Position numbers and translations under genes: made by a program. The notes under the pieces are model-generated. The model saw nothing but the letters and a program-made list of their open reading frames with translations. It made no database searches and had not been told where the DNA came from. Positions 36,235 through 44,561 of a DNA stretch of 64,000 nucleotides are shown piece after piece. Origin of the DNA: Paenibacillus validus NBRC 15382 (GTDB lineage Bacteria; Bacillota; Bacilli; Paenibacillales; NBRC-103111); contig NZ_BIMH01000006.1 of assembly GCF_004000985.1 (NCBI RefSeq), forward strand, positions 117,722 through 181,721, given 5' to 3'. Each line of letters opens with the position of its first letter. The first letter of the stretch is position 1.

Positions 36235-37115
36235 GATCTGCCCTCCACTTCGAATAAATCAAACTTTTTCAAAACCAGCGTCAGCAGGGTGACGACAATC
36301 ACGAGGAGAACGATACATATGGCGGCACCATAACCGAAATCGAGAAATTTGAACCCCCGGTCATACACGATCCAGCTCATCGTCGAAGTAACGTTAATGG
36401 GGCCTCCCTTGGTCATCATATAAATCGAGTCGTAAATTCGAATCGCATCAATCGTCCTTAACAATAAAGCGATATAAATAATTCTGGACAACTGCGGAAT
36501 TGTGATATAGCGGAACGATTGCCAGGAGGACGCGCCGTCGATCATGGCCGCCTCATAAGGCTCATCCGGAAGTCCTTTAAGTCCTGCCAATAAAATAATC
36601 ATCATAAACGGCGTCCACTGCCAAATGTCGGTAACAATTAAAGCAGGCAGCGCCAGATGCGGTTCGGATAGCCAAGCGGTTCTGGACATGCCCAGCAGCT
36701 CTATAAAATAATTGAAAATTCCATATTGATCATTCATCATAAACCGAAACATCAGCCCGACGACCGTAGGCGCCATGGCAATCGGAAGCAGCACGACGGA
36801 CTGATAAAATCGTTCTCCCGAAGTAAGTCTATTCAATATAACGGCCAATACCAGTCCGATGGCAAATTCCAGGATGACCGTGCTGACTACGAAAATAAAT
36901 GTCACCTTGAGCGCATTCCAAAAATTGTGATCCTGGAATACATCGATATAGTTATCCAATCCAATGAACGGATTCACCGCACTGATGGGGCTGTATTGCT
37001 GAAAACTGATTTTGAATAGAAAAACAGTCGGGTAGACGGAAAAGAGAAGAAGCAGCAGCATGCCCGGGACCATGGCCAAATACGGCCCGCTGTATCGCAA
37101 TCCAAATTTTTTCAT
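36231..37115 (-). CDS. CUT1 sugar ABC permease (MalF-like)
   Basis: A 294-residue permease with six membrane helices and the docking loop EPYEAAMIDGASSWQSFRYI. Partner of the MalG-like permease. A perfect intercistronic hairpin separates it from the binding-protein gene. Confidence 0.91.
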   Translation of the reverse strand: MKKFGLRYSGPYLAMVPGMLLLLLFSVYPTVFLFKISFQQYSPISAVNPFIGLDNYIDVFQDHNFWNALKVTFIFVVSTVILEFAIGLVLAVILNRLTSGERFYQSVVLLPIAMAPTVVGLMFRFMMNDQYGIFNYFIELLGMSRTAWLSEPHLALPALIVTDIWQWTPFMMIILLAGLKGLPDEPYEAAMIDGASSWQSFRYITIPQLSRIIYIALLLRTIDAIRIYDSIYMMTKGGPINVTSTMSWIVYDRGFKFLDFGYGAAICIVLLVIVVTLLTLVLKKFDLFEVEGRS

Positions 37116-37137
37116 GATTTATTCTCCCGATTCCTAA

Positions 37138-37163
37138 TGGAGGGGGAGGGGGGTCCCCCTCCA
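37138..37163 (-). repeat. intercistronic hairpin after the binding-protein gene
   Basis: TGGAGGGGGA (37138-37147) and TCCCCCTCCA (37154-37163) form a perfect 10-bp stem with a six-base loop. Such hairpins after the binding-protein gene often protect its mRNA and lower read-through into the permeases. Confidence 0.6.
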
Positions 37164-37185
37164 ATCGATTTCCAACATGGACTTA

Positions 37186-38592
37186 TCATTTCATCATTTT
37201 ATTAACCGCTTCATCCGCTTTTTTCAACGCCTCTTCGACTGACATGCGTTTGTGCTGAGCGGCGCTCAAGTATTCGGATACCGTCGTCTCCCACTTCTCA
37301 TCCTGAGGGAACCAAGGACGGGCTTTTGTTGTTTTCATCGTCTCTTTAAGCGCATCGTAACGGCGGAATTGCTTGACATTCGTTCCGTCGATTAGCTTGT
37401 TGGTTAAAGCGGGATCGGAGTACGATTCTTCACGCACCGGGTCCCCTGCGCCCAGCAGGGCCTGGTTCACGTCGTTTTCTTTCGACTCCAGCCAAGCCAT
37501 AAATTTAAAGGCTTCATCGGAGTTCTTCGACGATTTCGGAATGACCATAGGCCAGGACGAATAATCGGCGACGGATTTCTTCATAGCGGGCGTTTGCGCG
37601 AAATCCCATTTCCCAAGCGTTTTGGACTTGGTGGGATCATCGACTTCAAATGCTGACCAGGACCAGTGAATCGCCATAGCCAATCTGCCTTGAGCGGCGT
37701 CGGAAGCCACTTCGACGAACGTATAATCATTAATGCCCGGAGGCGAAAACTGCAGCAGATCGACCCAGGTTTTCGTCGCTTCGATGGACTCCGGTGTGGA
37801 CAAGGACGATTTCATCGTATTCCAGTCAAATACATCGCCCTCATTCGAATAAAGGAAGGTCAGCCACGTATGTACATTCCCGAACCCTTTGCTGGCCTGG
37901 GCCGCCCAACCGTATATTTTTTGCCCGTCCACGACTTTGCCGTTGAAAAATTCGGACGCATCACGGAATTCCTTCATCGTTTTCGGAGGAGCCAAATCAT
38001 ATCCGTACTTGGCTTTAAATTCTTGCTTAAAGGTCTCATTATTGAATAAATCCGAACGGTACCAGAGCAAATGAGGATGTACCGTTTGCGGTAAACCGTA
38101 AATCGTGCCGCCTTCGCCGAAAGAACCGTTTTTTCCGTTCCATTGTCCTGCGGCCAAAGCTTTCGGCAATAATTTGGAAGTATCAAAATGATACGTTTTG
38201 ATCATATCGTCCAAGGGCACGAGGCTGTTTTGCGACGCGAACTCGGGGATCCAGTTGTAATCGACGCTGAAAAGGTCATAGTTTGCTTTACCGGCAATTG
38301 ACGTGGCGATTTTCTGATAAATGACATCGCGTCCGACCAGCTCGACGTTCACTTTGACTCCCGTTTCTTTCTCATATTGCTTGGCTAATTCTTGTACGCT
38401 GGTCCCCCAAGTGGAAGCAAGGAAAACGCTGTTTAAGGTTACGGGTTCGCCGGTTTTCGGAGTCCCGCCGGATTCCGAAGCCGAGGCGCCGGCATGATTC
38501 GCGGGACTGCTCCCGGGTTCAGTGGAGCATGCGCTAAGCAGAAGCAGAGTGCTTAATAAAATCATGAATGAAAAATTTTTTTTCACTCTCAA
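37186..38592 (-). CDS. family 1 extracellular sugar-binding lipoprotein
   Basis: A 468-residue binding protein with signal peptide and lipobox LLSACS near residue 22, then a Ser/Gly/Pro-rich linker. Includes YEKETGVKVNVELVGRDVIY, typical of family 1 solute-binding proteins. Start is a TTG at 38592 with GGAGGGT 6 bases upstream. Brings the operon B sugar to the CUT1 permeases. A perfect cre site lies 31 bases upstream. Confidence 0.9.
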   Translation of the reverse strand: MRVKKNFSFMILLSTLLLLSACSTEPGSSPANHAGASASESGGTPKTGEPVTLNSVFLASTWGTSVQELAKQYEKETGVKVNVELVGRDVIYQKIATSIAGKANYDLFSVDYNWIPEFASQNSLVPLDDMIKTYHFDTSKLLPKALAAGQWNGKNGSFGEGGTIYGLPQTVHPHLLWYRSDLFNNETFKQEFKAKYGYDLAPPKTMKEFRDASEFFNGKVVDGQKIYGWAAQASKGFGNVHTWLTFLYSNEGDVFDWNTMKSSLSTPESIEATKTWVDLLQFSPPGINDYTFVEVASDAAQGRLAMAIHWSWSAFEVDDPTKSKTLGKWDFAQTPAMKKSVADYSSWPMVIPKSSKNSDEAFKFMAWLESKENDVNQALLGAGDPVREESYSDPALTNKLIDGTNVKQFRRYDALKETMKTTKARPWFPQDEKWETTVSEYLSAAQHKRMSVEEALKKADEAVNKMMK

Positions 38593-38622
38593 AGTCGTAC
38601 CCTCCAGAAATTTCTATTGAAA

Positions 38623-38636
38623 TGAAATCGCTTACA
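38623..38636 (+). promoter_or_regulatory. cre site before the CUT1 transporter block
   Basis: TGAAATCGCTTACA fits TGWAANCGNTNWCA at every position. It lies inside operon B, in the gap between the dehydrogenase stop and the binding-protein start. Confidence 0.75.
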
Positions 38637-38659
38637 ATCAATCTTTGAACAGCCCGCCC

Positions 38660-39820
38660 TTAAACATTTTCCCATGTTAGAGATTGAATCGATTTCGTAA
38701 CCGCATCGAGCACTTTATTGTTCATCACGCCATCGTAAAAGTTTGGATACACCTGCTGCTTATCCTTGATCGCTTTGAAGAAGTCTGCAAATTCATTCAC
38801 AAATGTGTTTTGGTAGCCGATGATATGTCCCGGCGGCCACCAGGCATTGATATACGGATGAACATCTTCCGTCACCATAATGCGTCTAAAGCCTTGCACT
38901 TCCAGATCATCTTCGTTAGACCAGAATTCCAATTCGTTCATGCGTTCAAAGTCGAAGACGAGCGATCCCTTGCTTCCGTTAATTTCAATGCGTTGATGAT
39001 TTTTTCGTCCGCCGGCAAATCTCGTTGCTTCGAAAGTTCCGACCGCCCCGTTTTTAAATTTAGCCAGGAAGGCTGTCGTATCGTCAACCGTAACCGCTTC
39101 ATATTCCGTCATTTCGCCTTTTGCCGTTAGCTTGGAGCTTAATTGATCATCGACTTTCACCTTGGGGCGTTTGTCCACAAACGTTTTCTCCATGCCGACC
39201 ACTTTATCGATCTCTCCGACCAAATATCTCGCCAAATCGACGATGTGCGCATTTAAATCCCCGTGCGGCCCAGACCCTGCAACCTTCTTATTCAGCTTCC
39301 AGCTCGCAGGGAAGTTAGGATCAAGCAGCCAATCCTGCAAATATACGCCTCTGAAGTGGTGAATGTCCCCCAGCCGTCCATCCTGAATAAGCTTTTTGGC
39401 AAGCCCGATCGCCGGTACTCTCCGGTAATTGTGGCCCAGCATATGGACAATTCCGGCTTGTTCCGCAGCTTCAAACATACGGTGCGCTTCATGAGCGTCC
39501 ATCGCTAACGGTTTCTCGCAAAAAATATGCTTCCCTGCTTTCGCCGCTTCAAGAGCGATTTCGATATGGGAAGACGTCGGCGTTGCAATATCGATCACGT
39601 GGATGTCTTCCCGATGAATTACATCTCTCCAGTCGGTAGCAAATTCTTCCCAGCCGAACCTTTCCGCCGCCTGCTTGACCAAATGCTCCGTTCTGCCGAC
39701 AATTACTTTTTTGACGGGCTTCACGCCATGATCGAAGAAGAACGGCACATTCTCAAATGCATGGCTATGTGCCTTCCCCATAAAGTTATAACCAATTAAC
39801 GCAACATTGATCTCTTGCAC
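38660..39820 (-). CDS. Gfo/Idh/MocA family dehydrogenase
   Basis: A 386-residue NAD(P)-dependent dehydrogenase: IGYNFMGKAHSHAF Rossmann start, catalytic Lys in CEKPLAMDAHE and the NAHIVDLARY His/Asp motif. The start is taken as a GTG at 39820 (GGAGAGGTG upstream); the ATG at 39859 would read through that ribosome binding site. Longer than its two relatives in operon A. Likely oxidises a sugar at C1 or C3. Confidence 0.86.
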   Translation of the reverse strand: MQEINVALIGYNFMGKAHSHAFENVPFFFDHGVKPVKKVIVGRTEHLVKQAAERFGWEEFATDWRDVIHREDIHVIDIATPTSSHIEIALEAAKAGKHIFCEKPLAMDAHEAHRMFEAAEQAGIVHMLGHNYRRVPAIGLAKKLIQDGRLGDIHHFRGVYLQDWLLDPNFPASWKLNKKVAGSGPHGDLNAHIVDLARYLVGEIDKVVGMEKTFVDKRPKVKVDDQLSSKLTAKGEMTEYEAVTVDDTTAFLAKFKNGAVGTFEATRFAGGRKNHQRIEINGSKGSLVFDFERMNELEFWSNEDDLEVQGFRRIMVTEDVHPYINAWWPPGHIIGYQNTFVNEFADFFKAIKDKQQVYPNFYDGVMNNKVLDAVTKSIQSLTWENV

Positions 39821-39905
39821 AAATGGACACCTCTCCTGTGAAATTTCAATCCATCGCATGCGTTATGAAAGAAAGGGCGTTAAGCACTTTCTTCATCAAT
39901 CGGTA

Positions 39906-40322
39906 TTAATGCTGTTTGCTCTTCTTATCTTTCTTGTCAAATACCGCTTCAATAACAATAATTCTTAAATCGGAGTCGCCAATGTTCCGGAAGGTATGCT
40001 TGCTTCCGCTTTTGGTCAGACACGCGGTGCCGGGATCCATAACAAACGTGTCTCCGTCAACCGTCATTTCCCCTTTGCCTTCCACAACGTAGTAAATCTC
40101 TTCATTACCCACATGAGGGTGCAAACCGATTGTTGTGCCTATAGGCAGCGTCGTTTCATGCATAAAATTGATGAGCGAGTCAAAATCTTCCGGATTTCCG
40201 GGAACAGGGAGCAGCGGTTCATAGCCCAGCAGTTGTCTGACGAGAATCGTCCCTTGACCATCATGGCACTCATCCACCGGAAAATTCACTACATCGTTTC
40301 TTCCTCTCACTACATAAGCCAT
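39906..40322 (-). CDS. cupin-domain protein
   Basis: A 138-residue single-domain cupin with motif 1 GLHPHVGNEEIYYVVEGKGE and motif 2 with SGSKHTFRN, giving the usual 3-His/1-Glu metal site. The tail is Lys-rich. May be a sugar isomerase/mutarotase or a ligand-binding helper; the function cannot be decided from sequence. Confidence 0.82.
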   Translation of the reverse strand: MAYVVRGRNDVVNFPVDECHDGQGTILVRQLLGYEPLLPVPGNPEDFDSLINFMHETTLPIGTTIGLHPHVGNEEIYYVVEGKGEMTVDGDTFVMDPGTACLTKSGSKHTFRNIGDSDLRIIVIEAVFDKKDKKSKQH

Positions 40323-40387
40323 TTCGAATCAACTCCTCAGTATAATTTATATAAATGAAAGTACTGCCGATAGGGGTAACACGCCCA

Positions 40388-41443
40388 TCAACCGATGGAA
40401 ATGACATTTTTCAAGCCTATACCTCTTGTTGCGTGATCGAAGGCGTTATTGATTTGATCCAGGCTGAAATTAGCCGAAATCAGCGATTTTACATCAACCA
40501 AACCGTGTTTAACAAAATCAAGCGCTTGAACATATTGCAAAATGCTCGACCTTGTACTTCCTGTTACAATGACTTGTTTGTAGTGAATCAGGTTGGTGTT
40601 CAACGGAACAATTTCCTTTTCTTTGGGAAGACCGCCGAAGAAATTGATTCTTCCGTTCATGGCCACCAATTCAAGCGAGCTTGCTTGAACTTGAGGTACC
40701 GGGCAGGCCGTAATTACGACTTCTACGCCTTCGCCATTCGTGATGTCAGCTACGTAATTCCTCAAGTCGTCAGAAGACACGGTTATAATAAAATCGTCAA
40801 TCTGACGGCACATTGCCATCCGCTCTTCGGAAATATCATTCATAATGACTTTAGAAGCTCCGGCCATCTTGGCCAGCTTGGCATGCATTAATCCGATGGG
40901 ACCGGCACCGATGATCAGCACGTGATCCCCGGGTTTAATATCCACCTTCAGGAACCCGTTGTACACACATGCCAAAGGCTCAACGAGAGCCGCTTCTTCG
41001 AAAGATACATGATCCGCCAACGCGCAAATGTTCCCCTGCCTTACCGCTGATTCGGGAATTTTCACGTATTGGGTAAAGCCTCCATGAATATTGATGCCAA
41101 GAGCTTGATATTCCTTGCATAAATGAGTATTGCCGCTTACACACTGCCTGCACATCCCGCAGCCCATATTAGGAGCCACGGTCACTCTCATGCCAGGCTC
41201 ATACTTCTTTACGTTTTTTCCAACCTGTTTAATAACACCTGCCATCTCATGTCCTAAAATTCTTGGCGTAGCACTGCTGATGCCGGCGTAGCCGTTATTA
41301 AACATTCGGACATCCGTACCGCAAATGGCAGCCTTCTTTACCTCCAGTAACACTTCATTCTCGGTTATTACCGGATCTGCAATTTCCTCCAGCCGCAAAT
41401 CTTTGGGGCCATACAACATAGCTGCTAGCATCTTCTCATTCAT
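40388..41443 (-). CDS. zinc-dependent medium-chain sugar/polyol dehydrogenase
   Basis: A 351-residue MDR enzyme of the sorbitol/threonine-dehydrogenase-like group. Catalytic zinc ligands in AAICGTDVRM and LGHEMAGV; structural zinc cysteines in GCGMCRQCVSGNTHLC; NAD site GAGPIGLMHAKLA. The ATG at 41443 abuts AAAGG, so the in-frame ATG at 41431 may be the real start. It has its own promoter (41517-41545). Confidence 0.87.
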   Translation of the reverse strand: MNEKMLAAMLYGPKDLRLEEIADPVITENEVLLEVKKAAICGTDVRMFNNGYAGISSATPRILGHEMAGVIKQVGKNVKKYEPGMRVTVAPNMGCGMCRQCVSGNTHLCKEYQALGINIHGGFTQYVKIPESAVRQGNICALADHVSFEEAALVEPLACVYNGFLKVDIKPGDHVLIIGAGPIGLMHAKLAKMAGASKVIMNDISEERMAMCRQIDDFIITVSSDDLRNYVADITNGEGVEVVITACPVPQVQASSLELVAMNGRINFFGGLPKEKEIVPLNTNLIHYKQVIVTGSTRSSILQYVQALDFVKHGLVDVKSLISANFSLDQINNAFDHATRGIGLKNVISIG

Positions 41444-41516
41444 CCTTTCCGAATGCGTTCGTCTCTGTTCTCTTTTATCGTTATATCTTATTTTTACTTA
41501 TTGTTTTCTTGTTTTT

Positions 41517-41545
41517 ATTATATTTTATTGTCATTTGTTAGTCAA
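41517..41545 (-). promoter_or_regulatory. operon B internal promoter
   Basis: On the minus strand TTGACT, 17-base spacer, TATAAT. The 16 bases TTATTATATTTTATTG (plus-strand sense) around the -10 are identical to those of the operon A promoter at 28252-28281. Confidence 0.75.
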
Positions 41546-41564
41546 TCACTATTTTTTATAAAAA

Positions 41565-42881
41565 TTAGATTTCTTCGATCTGCATATCCAACACGCGAAG
41601 CACCATATCCATCTCTACCTTTTTATGTCCCGGAATCAATATGCCGTGGTGCGAATAAAGCGCATTCATCAGCTTGTGACCGTCGTTAATTTGAATTAAT
41701 GCGCCATTCCTGCAGTCCGAACCGGGATATCCGACGTATTCCTTCAGGGCGCCTTCGACGACCAGCATTTTTCCAAGTGTTGGATGCAGTTCCGCAATCG
41801 TAATTTCACCGATCGGGTAACGCGCGTCGATGGCCGTTGCCTGTTCATCCACGATACCCAGCACCTTCGGCCTTAATGTCCATTCTGACGCAAACGATCT
41901 GGGCATACAAGCAAAATAGCCGCAATGGCCGACCAGAATATGATTTTCAGGCTCTTCGACATCAGGAAATTGGTCTATCTTTTCATGCTTGATAGCTGCC
42001 ATTCCAGCCAGGAAAGGGTATAGGTTACTCATCACGACAGGCGCCTTCAAGGACTTATGTAGAATAAATTTGTTAAGCAGCGACATGATATCGCCTTCAC
42101 AAGCCCACATGACTCCTTTTTCTTCATACAGCATGCTCCATGTCATGCAAGGCGTCGTATCCGAATAGAACGATTCGTTCAGACAGTTCATGCCTACACC
42201 CCGGATCGTTTCATCGAGTTCAATTTCCTGCTTGACAGCGATATACATTTTCACAGCGTTTTTTAGCGCCCTGGGTGCAACGCCTTCCGTATGATGATTC
42301 CATGCCTTAAGAACCTGTTCCGCTTCCGTGTCCGGAATATCTTTGGCATCCTGGGCAAGCTTCTTGAAGCTTTTTTTCACGACGGTAATCCCGAATTTAT
42401 CTTTAATTCGCCGGATACACTCTTCTTCCCACCAAAAGAAACGCTTGAAAATACTAGCCTGCATCCCGTCGCCCGGATTGTCTTGAAAAATAAGAAACTT
42501 CGTCTCTCTCATCTGGCTTTTGACAGCCAAAGTCCGGCAAATGGTTTTCGTTAGATCAAGACTATATGGAGCAAATGTCTCGATACCTTCCGCTTTAAAA
42601 AATGTTATAATTTCCCAGTCCCACATCGCAACCGTTCCAAATTCCGACGTTACAATCAGAAATGGCTTATTGATTTTTTTCAGCTGTTCGATTTCTCGAT
42701 AAGCTTCTCCCACCAATTGCGGAAAAATAACGGCATCCGCTTCGGGAATTGGTGAGCCGAGCGCGACTGGCTCTAAAATTTCGGCTTCCTCGGCCAGCAT
42801 CTCTCTTAACCTGTTTACCTGGTCATCAAATTCTTTATTTCTTTCGGACTTGAAGTACATGGGAACTAATTGCGCTTTCAT
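41565..42881 (-). CDS. L-fucose/L-arabinose isomerase-like protein
   Basis: A 438-residue protein of the fucose-isomerase superfamily. Recognisable parts: ADAVIFPQLVGEAYREI in the N-terminal domain, GVGMNCLNESFYSDTTPCMT and WACEGDIMSLL for the metal-binding Glu/Asp, and a C-terminal Ser-His-His near GILIPGH. It is shorter than FucI and its substrate is unknown; ketose/aldose interconversion is the family reaction. First gene of operon B; AGAGGTGAT precedes the ATG. Confidence 0.78.
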   Translation of the reverse strand: MKAQLVPMYFKSERNKEFDDQVNRLREMLAEEAEILEPVALGSPIPEADAVIFPQLVGEAYREIEQLKKINKPFLIVTSEFGTVAMWDWEIITFFKAEGIETFAPYSLDLTKTICRTLAVKSQMRETKFLIFQDNPGDGMQASIFKRFFWWEEECIRRIKDKFGITVVKKSFKKLAQDAKDIPDTEAEQVLKAWNHHTEGVAPRALKNAVKMYIAVKQEIELDETIRGVGMNCLNESFYSDTTPCMTWSMLYEEKGVMWACEGDIMSLLNKFILHKSLKAPVVMSNLYPFLAGMAAIKHEKIDQFPDVEEPENHILVGHCGYFACMPRSFASEWTLRPKVLGIVDEQATAIDARYPIGEITIAELHPTLGKMLVVEGALKEYVGYPGSDCRNGALIQINDGHKLMNALYSHHGILIPGHKKVEMDMVLRVLDMQIEEI

Positions 42882-42930
42882 ATCATATCACCTCTAACCT
42901 TTCATTTATTATTGTTTTGTATCTAATATT

Positions 42931-42960
42931 ATTTTATTTTATTACATTTTATTCTGTCAA
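42931..42960 (-). promoter_or_regulatory. promoter of operon B
   Basis: On the minus strand TTGACA, 18-base spacer, TAAAAT. The spacer repeats the ATAAAATrTAATAA block of the other two sugar promoters with two changes. Confidence 0.65.
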
Positions 42961-43114
42961 TGTTTAAATGAATAACGTTTATTTCCGCCAAACCCATACA
43001 GCGCTTTCATTCTTCAATCCAACACCTGTAGCCTAATCATAGGTTCTTTCCCATTATTAAACAATTCATCGAAATTGAGTTTAAATTATACTATATTGTG
43101 TTGATTTGCCTGCG

Positions 43115-43154
43115 AAATAAAAAGAAGGCTACAAAGTCCTTAGACCTTGTAACC
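43115..43154 (-). terminator. minus-strand intrinsic terminator without an upstream gene
   Basis: On the minus strand GGTTACAAGGTC and GACTTTGTAGCC form a 12-bp stem with a TAAG loop, followed by TTCTTTTTATTT. No gene on that strand ends nearby. Confidence 0.75.
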
Positions 43155-43527
43155 TCCAGATCCGCTAACTCCATTGCGCGGCACCGTATCCAGGAGCATG
43201 GGGATTAAGCAAAGATACCGAAGAACGGCCGGAAGCGCCCTCCAATGGGAGCTGTGACGGGCGCCTTGATTGATAGATAAAGACGTGCCGACATTACAAT
43301 GCAGACGGACTACGGGGCGAGCTTTTCTATCGCAATGGTTTGCTTGGGAGCGGCTCAGGCTGGGCTTCCATACGGAGCATACTGAAAGGATCAGGGAGCG
43401 GACTTCGAGAGGCGAAGACTTGCGTCAAATAAAGATCAGAATTTTTTTAGATTTGTACAGCCATTCTTCGACAGCTTTTTCCCGTTATTCCATTATAATA
43501 GTACTATAAACAGGTTTACAGGAGGTC

Positions 43528-43683
43528 ATGATCATCGTGCCGCATAGCTCAAACTTCCAATTAGTAGCCGCTGAATTAGACATCATTAAAGTCGGGATTA
43601 AACTCGGGCTTGATATCGAACAGCTGCTTGCAGCCGTTATGACAGACAAAGACTCCGAAGAAATAAAGGATCATTTCAAATAA
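43528..43683 (+). CDS. small protein of unknown function
   Basis: A 51-residue ORF behind AGGAGG (ATG at 43528 is close to it; a GTG at 43537 is better spaced). Sequence is helical and amphipathic: VAAELDIIKVGIKLGLDI then EQLLAAVMTDKDSEEIKDHF. A TATAAT lies about 40 bases upstream and a hairpin follows the stop. Not recognised. Confidence 0.65.
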   Translation: MIIVPHSSNFQLVAAELDIIKVGIKLGLDIEQLLAAVMTDKDSEEIKDHFK

Positions 43684-43684
43684 C

Positions 43685-43708
43685 AAGGCGACCGTTTCCG
43701 GTCACCTT
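43685..43708. terminator. hairpin between two convergent small genes
   Basis: AAGGCGACCG (43685-43694) and CGGTCACCTT (43699-43708) pair with one mismatch; it overlaps the end of the minus-strand small gene. Confidence 0.5.
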
Positions 43709-43884
43709 TGCGGGTCGTTCTTTTTTTCCAGTTCCTCTCTCAGATACATAATAAAGCGAATAGACTCTGCTTCCGTTAATCGCTTGCCTTCGAAGGTAAA
43801 ATGAAATTGACGAAGTATTTCCTCTACATTGAGATGCAGCATATCAACCAGCTGCTGAACTTCCATGTCTACTTTTCCCAACAT
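43702..43884 (-). CDS. small protein under a probable c-di-GMP riboswitch
   Basis: A 60-residue, acidic, helical protein (MEVQQLVDMLHLNVEEILRQ, then EAESIRFIMYLREELEKK). GGAGGAGG lies before the ATG, so the gene is real. No signal peptide or membrane helix. The family is not recognised. Its mRNA leader holds a GEMM-I-like aptamer (43912-44021), which ties it to c-di-GMP signalling. Confidence 0.75.
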   Translation of the reverse strand: MLGKVDMEVQQLVDMLHLNVEEILRQFHFTFEGKRLTEAESIRFIMYLREELEKKNDPQR

Positions 43885-43911
43885 CGATTTCCTCCTCCGT
43901 TAATCCACAAT

Positions 43912-44021
43912 GGTCAACGGGCGTCATTTCGGCAGCTGGCAAGCGTTCTGGACTTCGTCCAAATTAGCCCCTATAGCTTTGCGTCATCATCTTTCGATGA
44001 TTTTGCCGTTTGTCGTTGACT
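43912..44021 (-). promoter_or_regulatory. c-di-GMP-I (GEMM-I) riboswitch
   Basis: Read on the minus strand: a closing stem GTCAACG/CGTTGAC; CGGCAAA; a 6-bp hairpin ATCATC-GAAA-GATGAT with the GAAA tetraloop (43986-44001); the hallmark ACGCAAAGC; GGGGCTAA; a second hairpin TGGAC-GAA-GTCCA; and GCCAGCTGCCG. Order and conserved strings fit the GEMM-I aptamer, including a G at the position that favours c-di-GMP over cGAMP. No terminator lies between it and the ATG 28 bases on, so control is probably at translation. Confidence 0.8.
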
Positions 44022-44219
44022 TCATCTGTACTTCTACTATACCTAATATTTCCATACCCTACAATATAACGAATCATATTTTATCCAGCGCTTAATCAAT
44101 TATTTATACTTTTTCACAGCAATCATGAGGGTTCTGTCAAATTTTTTGTCCGACTGCCGTTTATAACCGGTATTTGTTGTTTAAAATGTTATTGACCAGC
44201 TTATATCACATGGGGTTGG

Positions 44220-44561
44220 ATGGCTGCCTTAACCATTTACACCGATCTCTCATTCGGTTTCATTTTGGATCTGTATAATTTTGTTGAGCCTACGGTGAAT
44301 TTTGCCGATCTCCCCCTTCAAGCGTTACTGCCTCCTTCTATAGGCCTTATTTTCCTCAATTTTATGCCCAAAAAAGTGCAGCACTTCTTTTTTTATCTGA
44401 TAGGAGTCGTACTCATTTCCATTCCTTTTGAATATTTGTCGATTTTAACCGGTTACCTGATATATAAAGGGTGGAAGCTATGGTATTCCGTCCCCTTCTA
44501 CCTATTCGGTATGATTTATTTAAGATGGCACTTGTTTTACTTGAGAAAACGACATCCTTAA
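44220..44561 (+). CDS. small membrane protein, possibly truncated (CBO0543-like)
   Basis: A 113-residue ORF with three membrane helices and the end LTGYLIYKGWKLWYSVPFYL, resembling CBO0543-type spore-former proteins. There is no ribosome binding site before the ATG. The frame stays open upstream only to a TGA at 44193, and the family is usually longer at the N-terminus, so it may be a 5'-truncated copy. Confidence 0.5.
   Translation: MAALTIYTDLSFGFILDLYNFVEPTVNFADLPLQALLPPSIGLIFLNFMPKKVQHFFFYLIGVVLISIPFEYLSILTGYLIYKGWKLWYSVPFYLFGMIYLRWHLFYLRKRHP

Larger units (their letters stand above)
42882..43527. other. intergenic region upstream of operon B
   Basis: Holds the operon B promoter (42931-42960), an AT-rich stretch, a partial cre-like sequence near 42999-43012 and a strong minus-strand terminator (43115-43154). 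Between that terminator and 43490 no convincing ORF was found on either strand. Facing TATAAT boxes near 43486-43500 (ATTATAATAGTACTATAA) could start a small gene (+) and a transcript on the minus strand that ends at the terminator. Confidence 0.4.

Noticed and set aside
43160..43200. T-box-like string near GGTGCCGCGC on the minus strand
   Set aside because: The conserved AGGGTGGNACCGCG and specifier-loop parts are absent and no tRNA-ligase or amino-acid gene follows.
43270..43509. 79-residue plus-strand ORF
   Set aside because: No ribosome binding site, unusual Arg/Thr composition, and it runs through the promoter of the next small gene.
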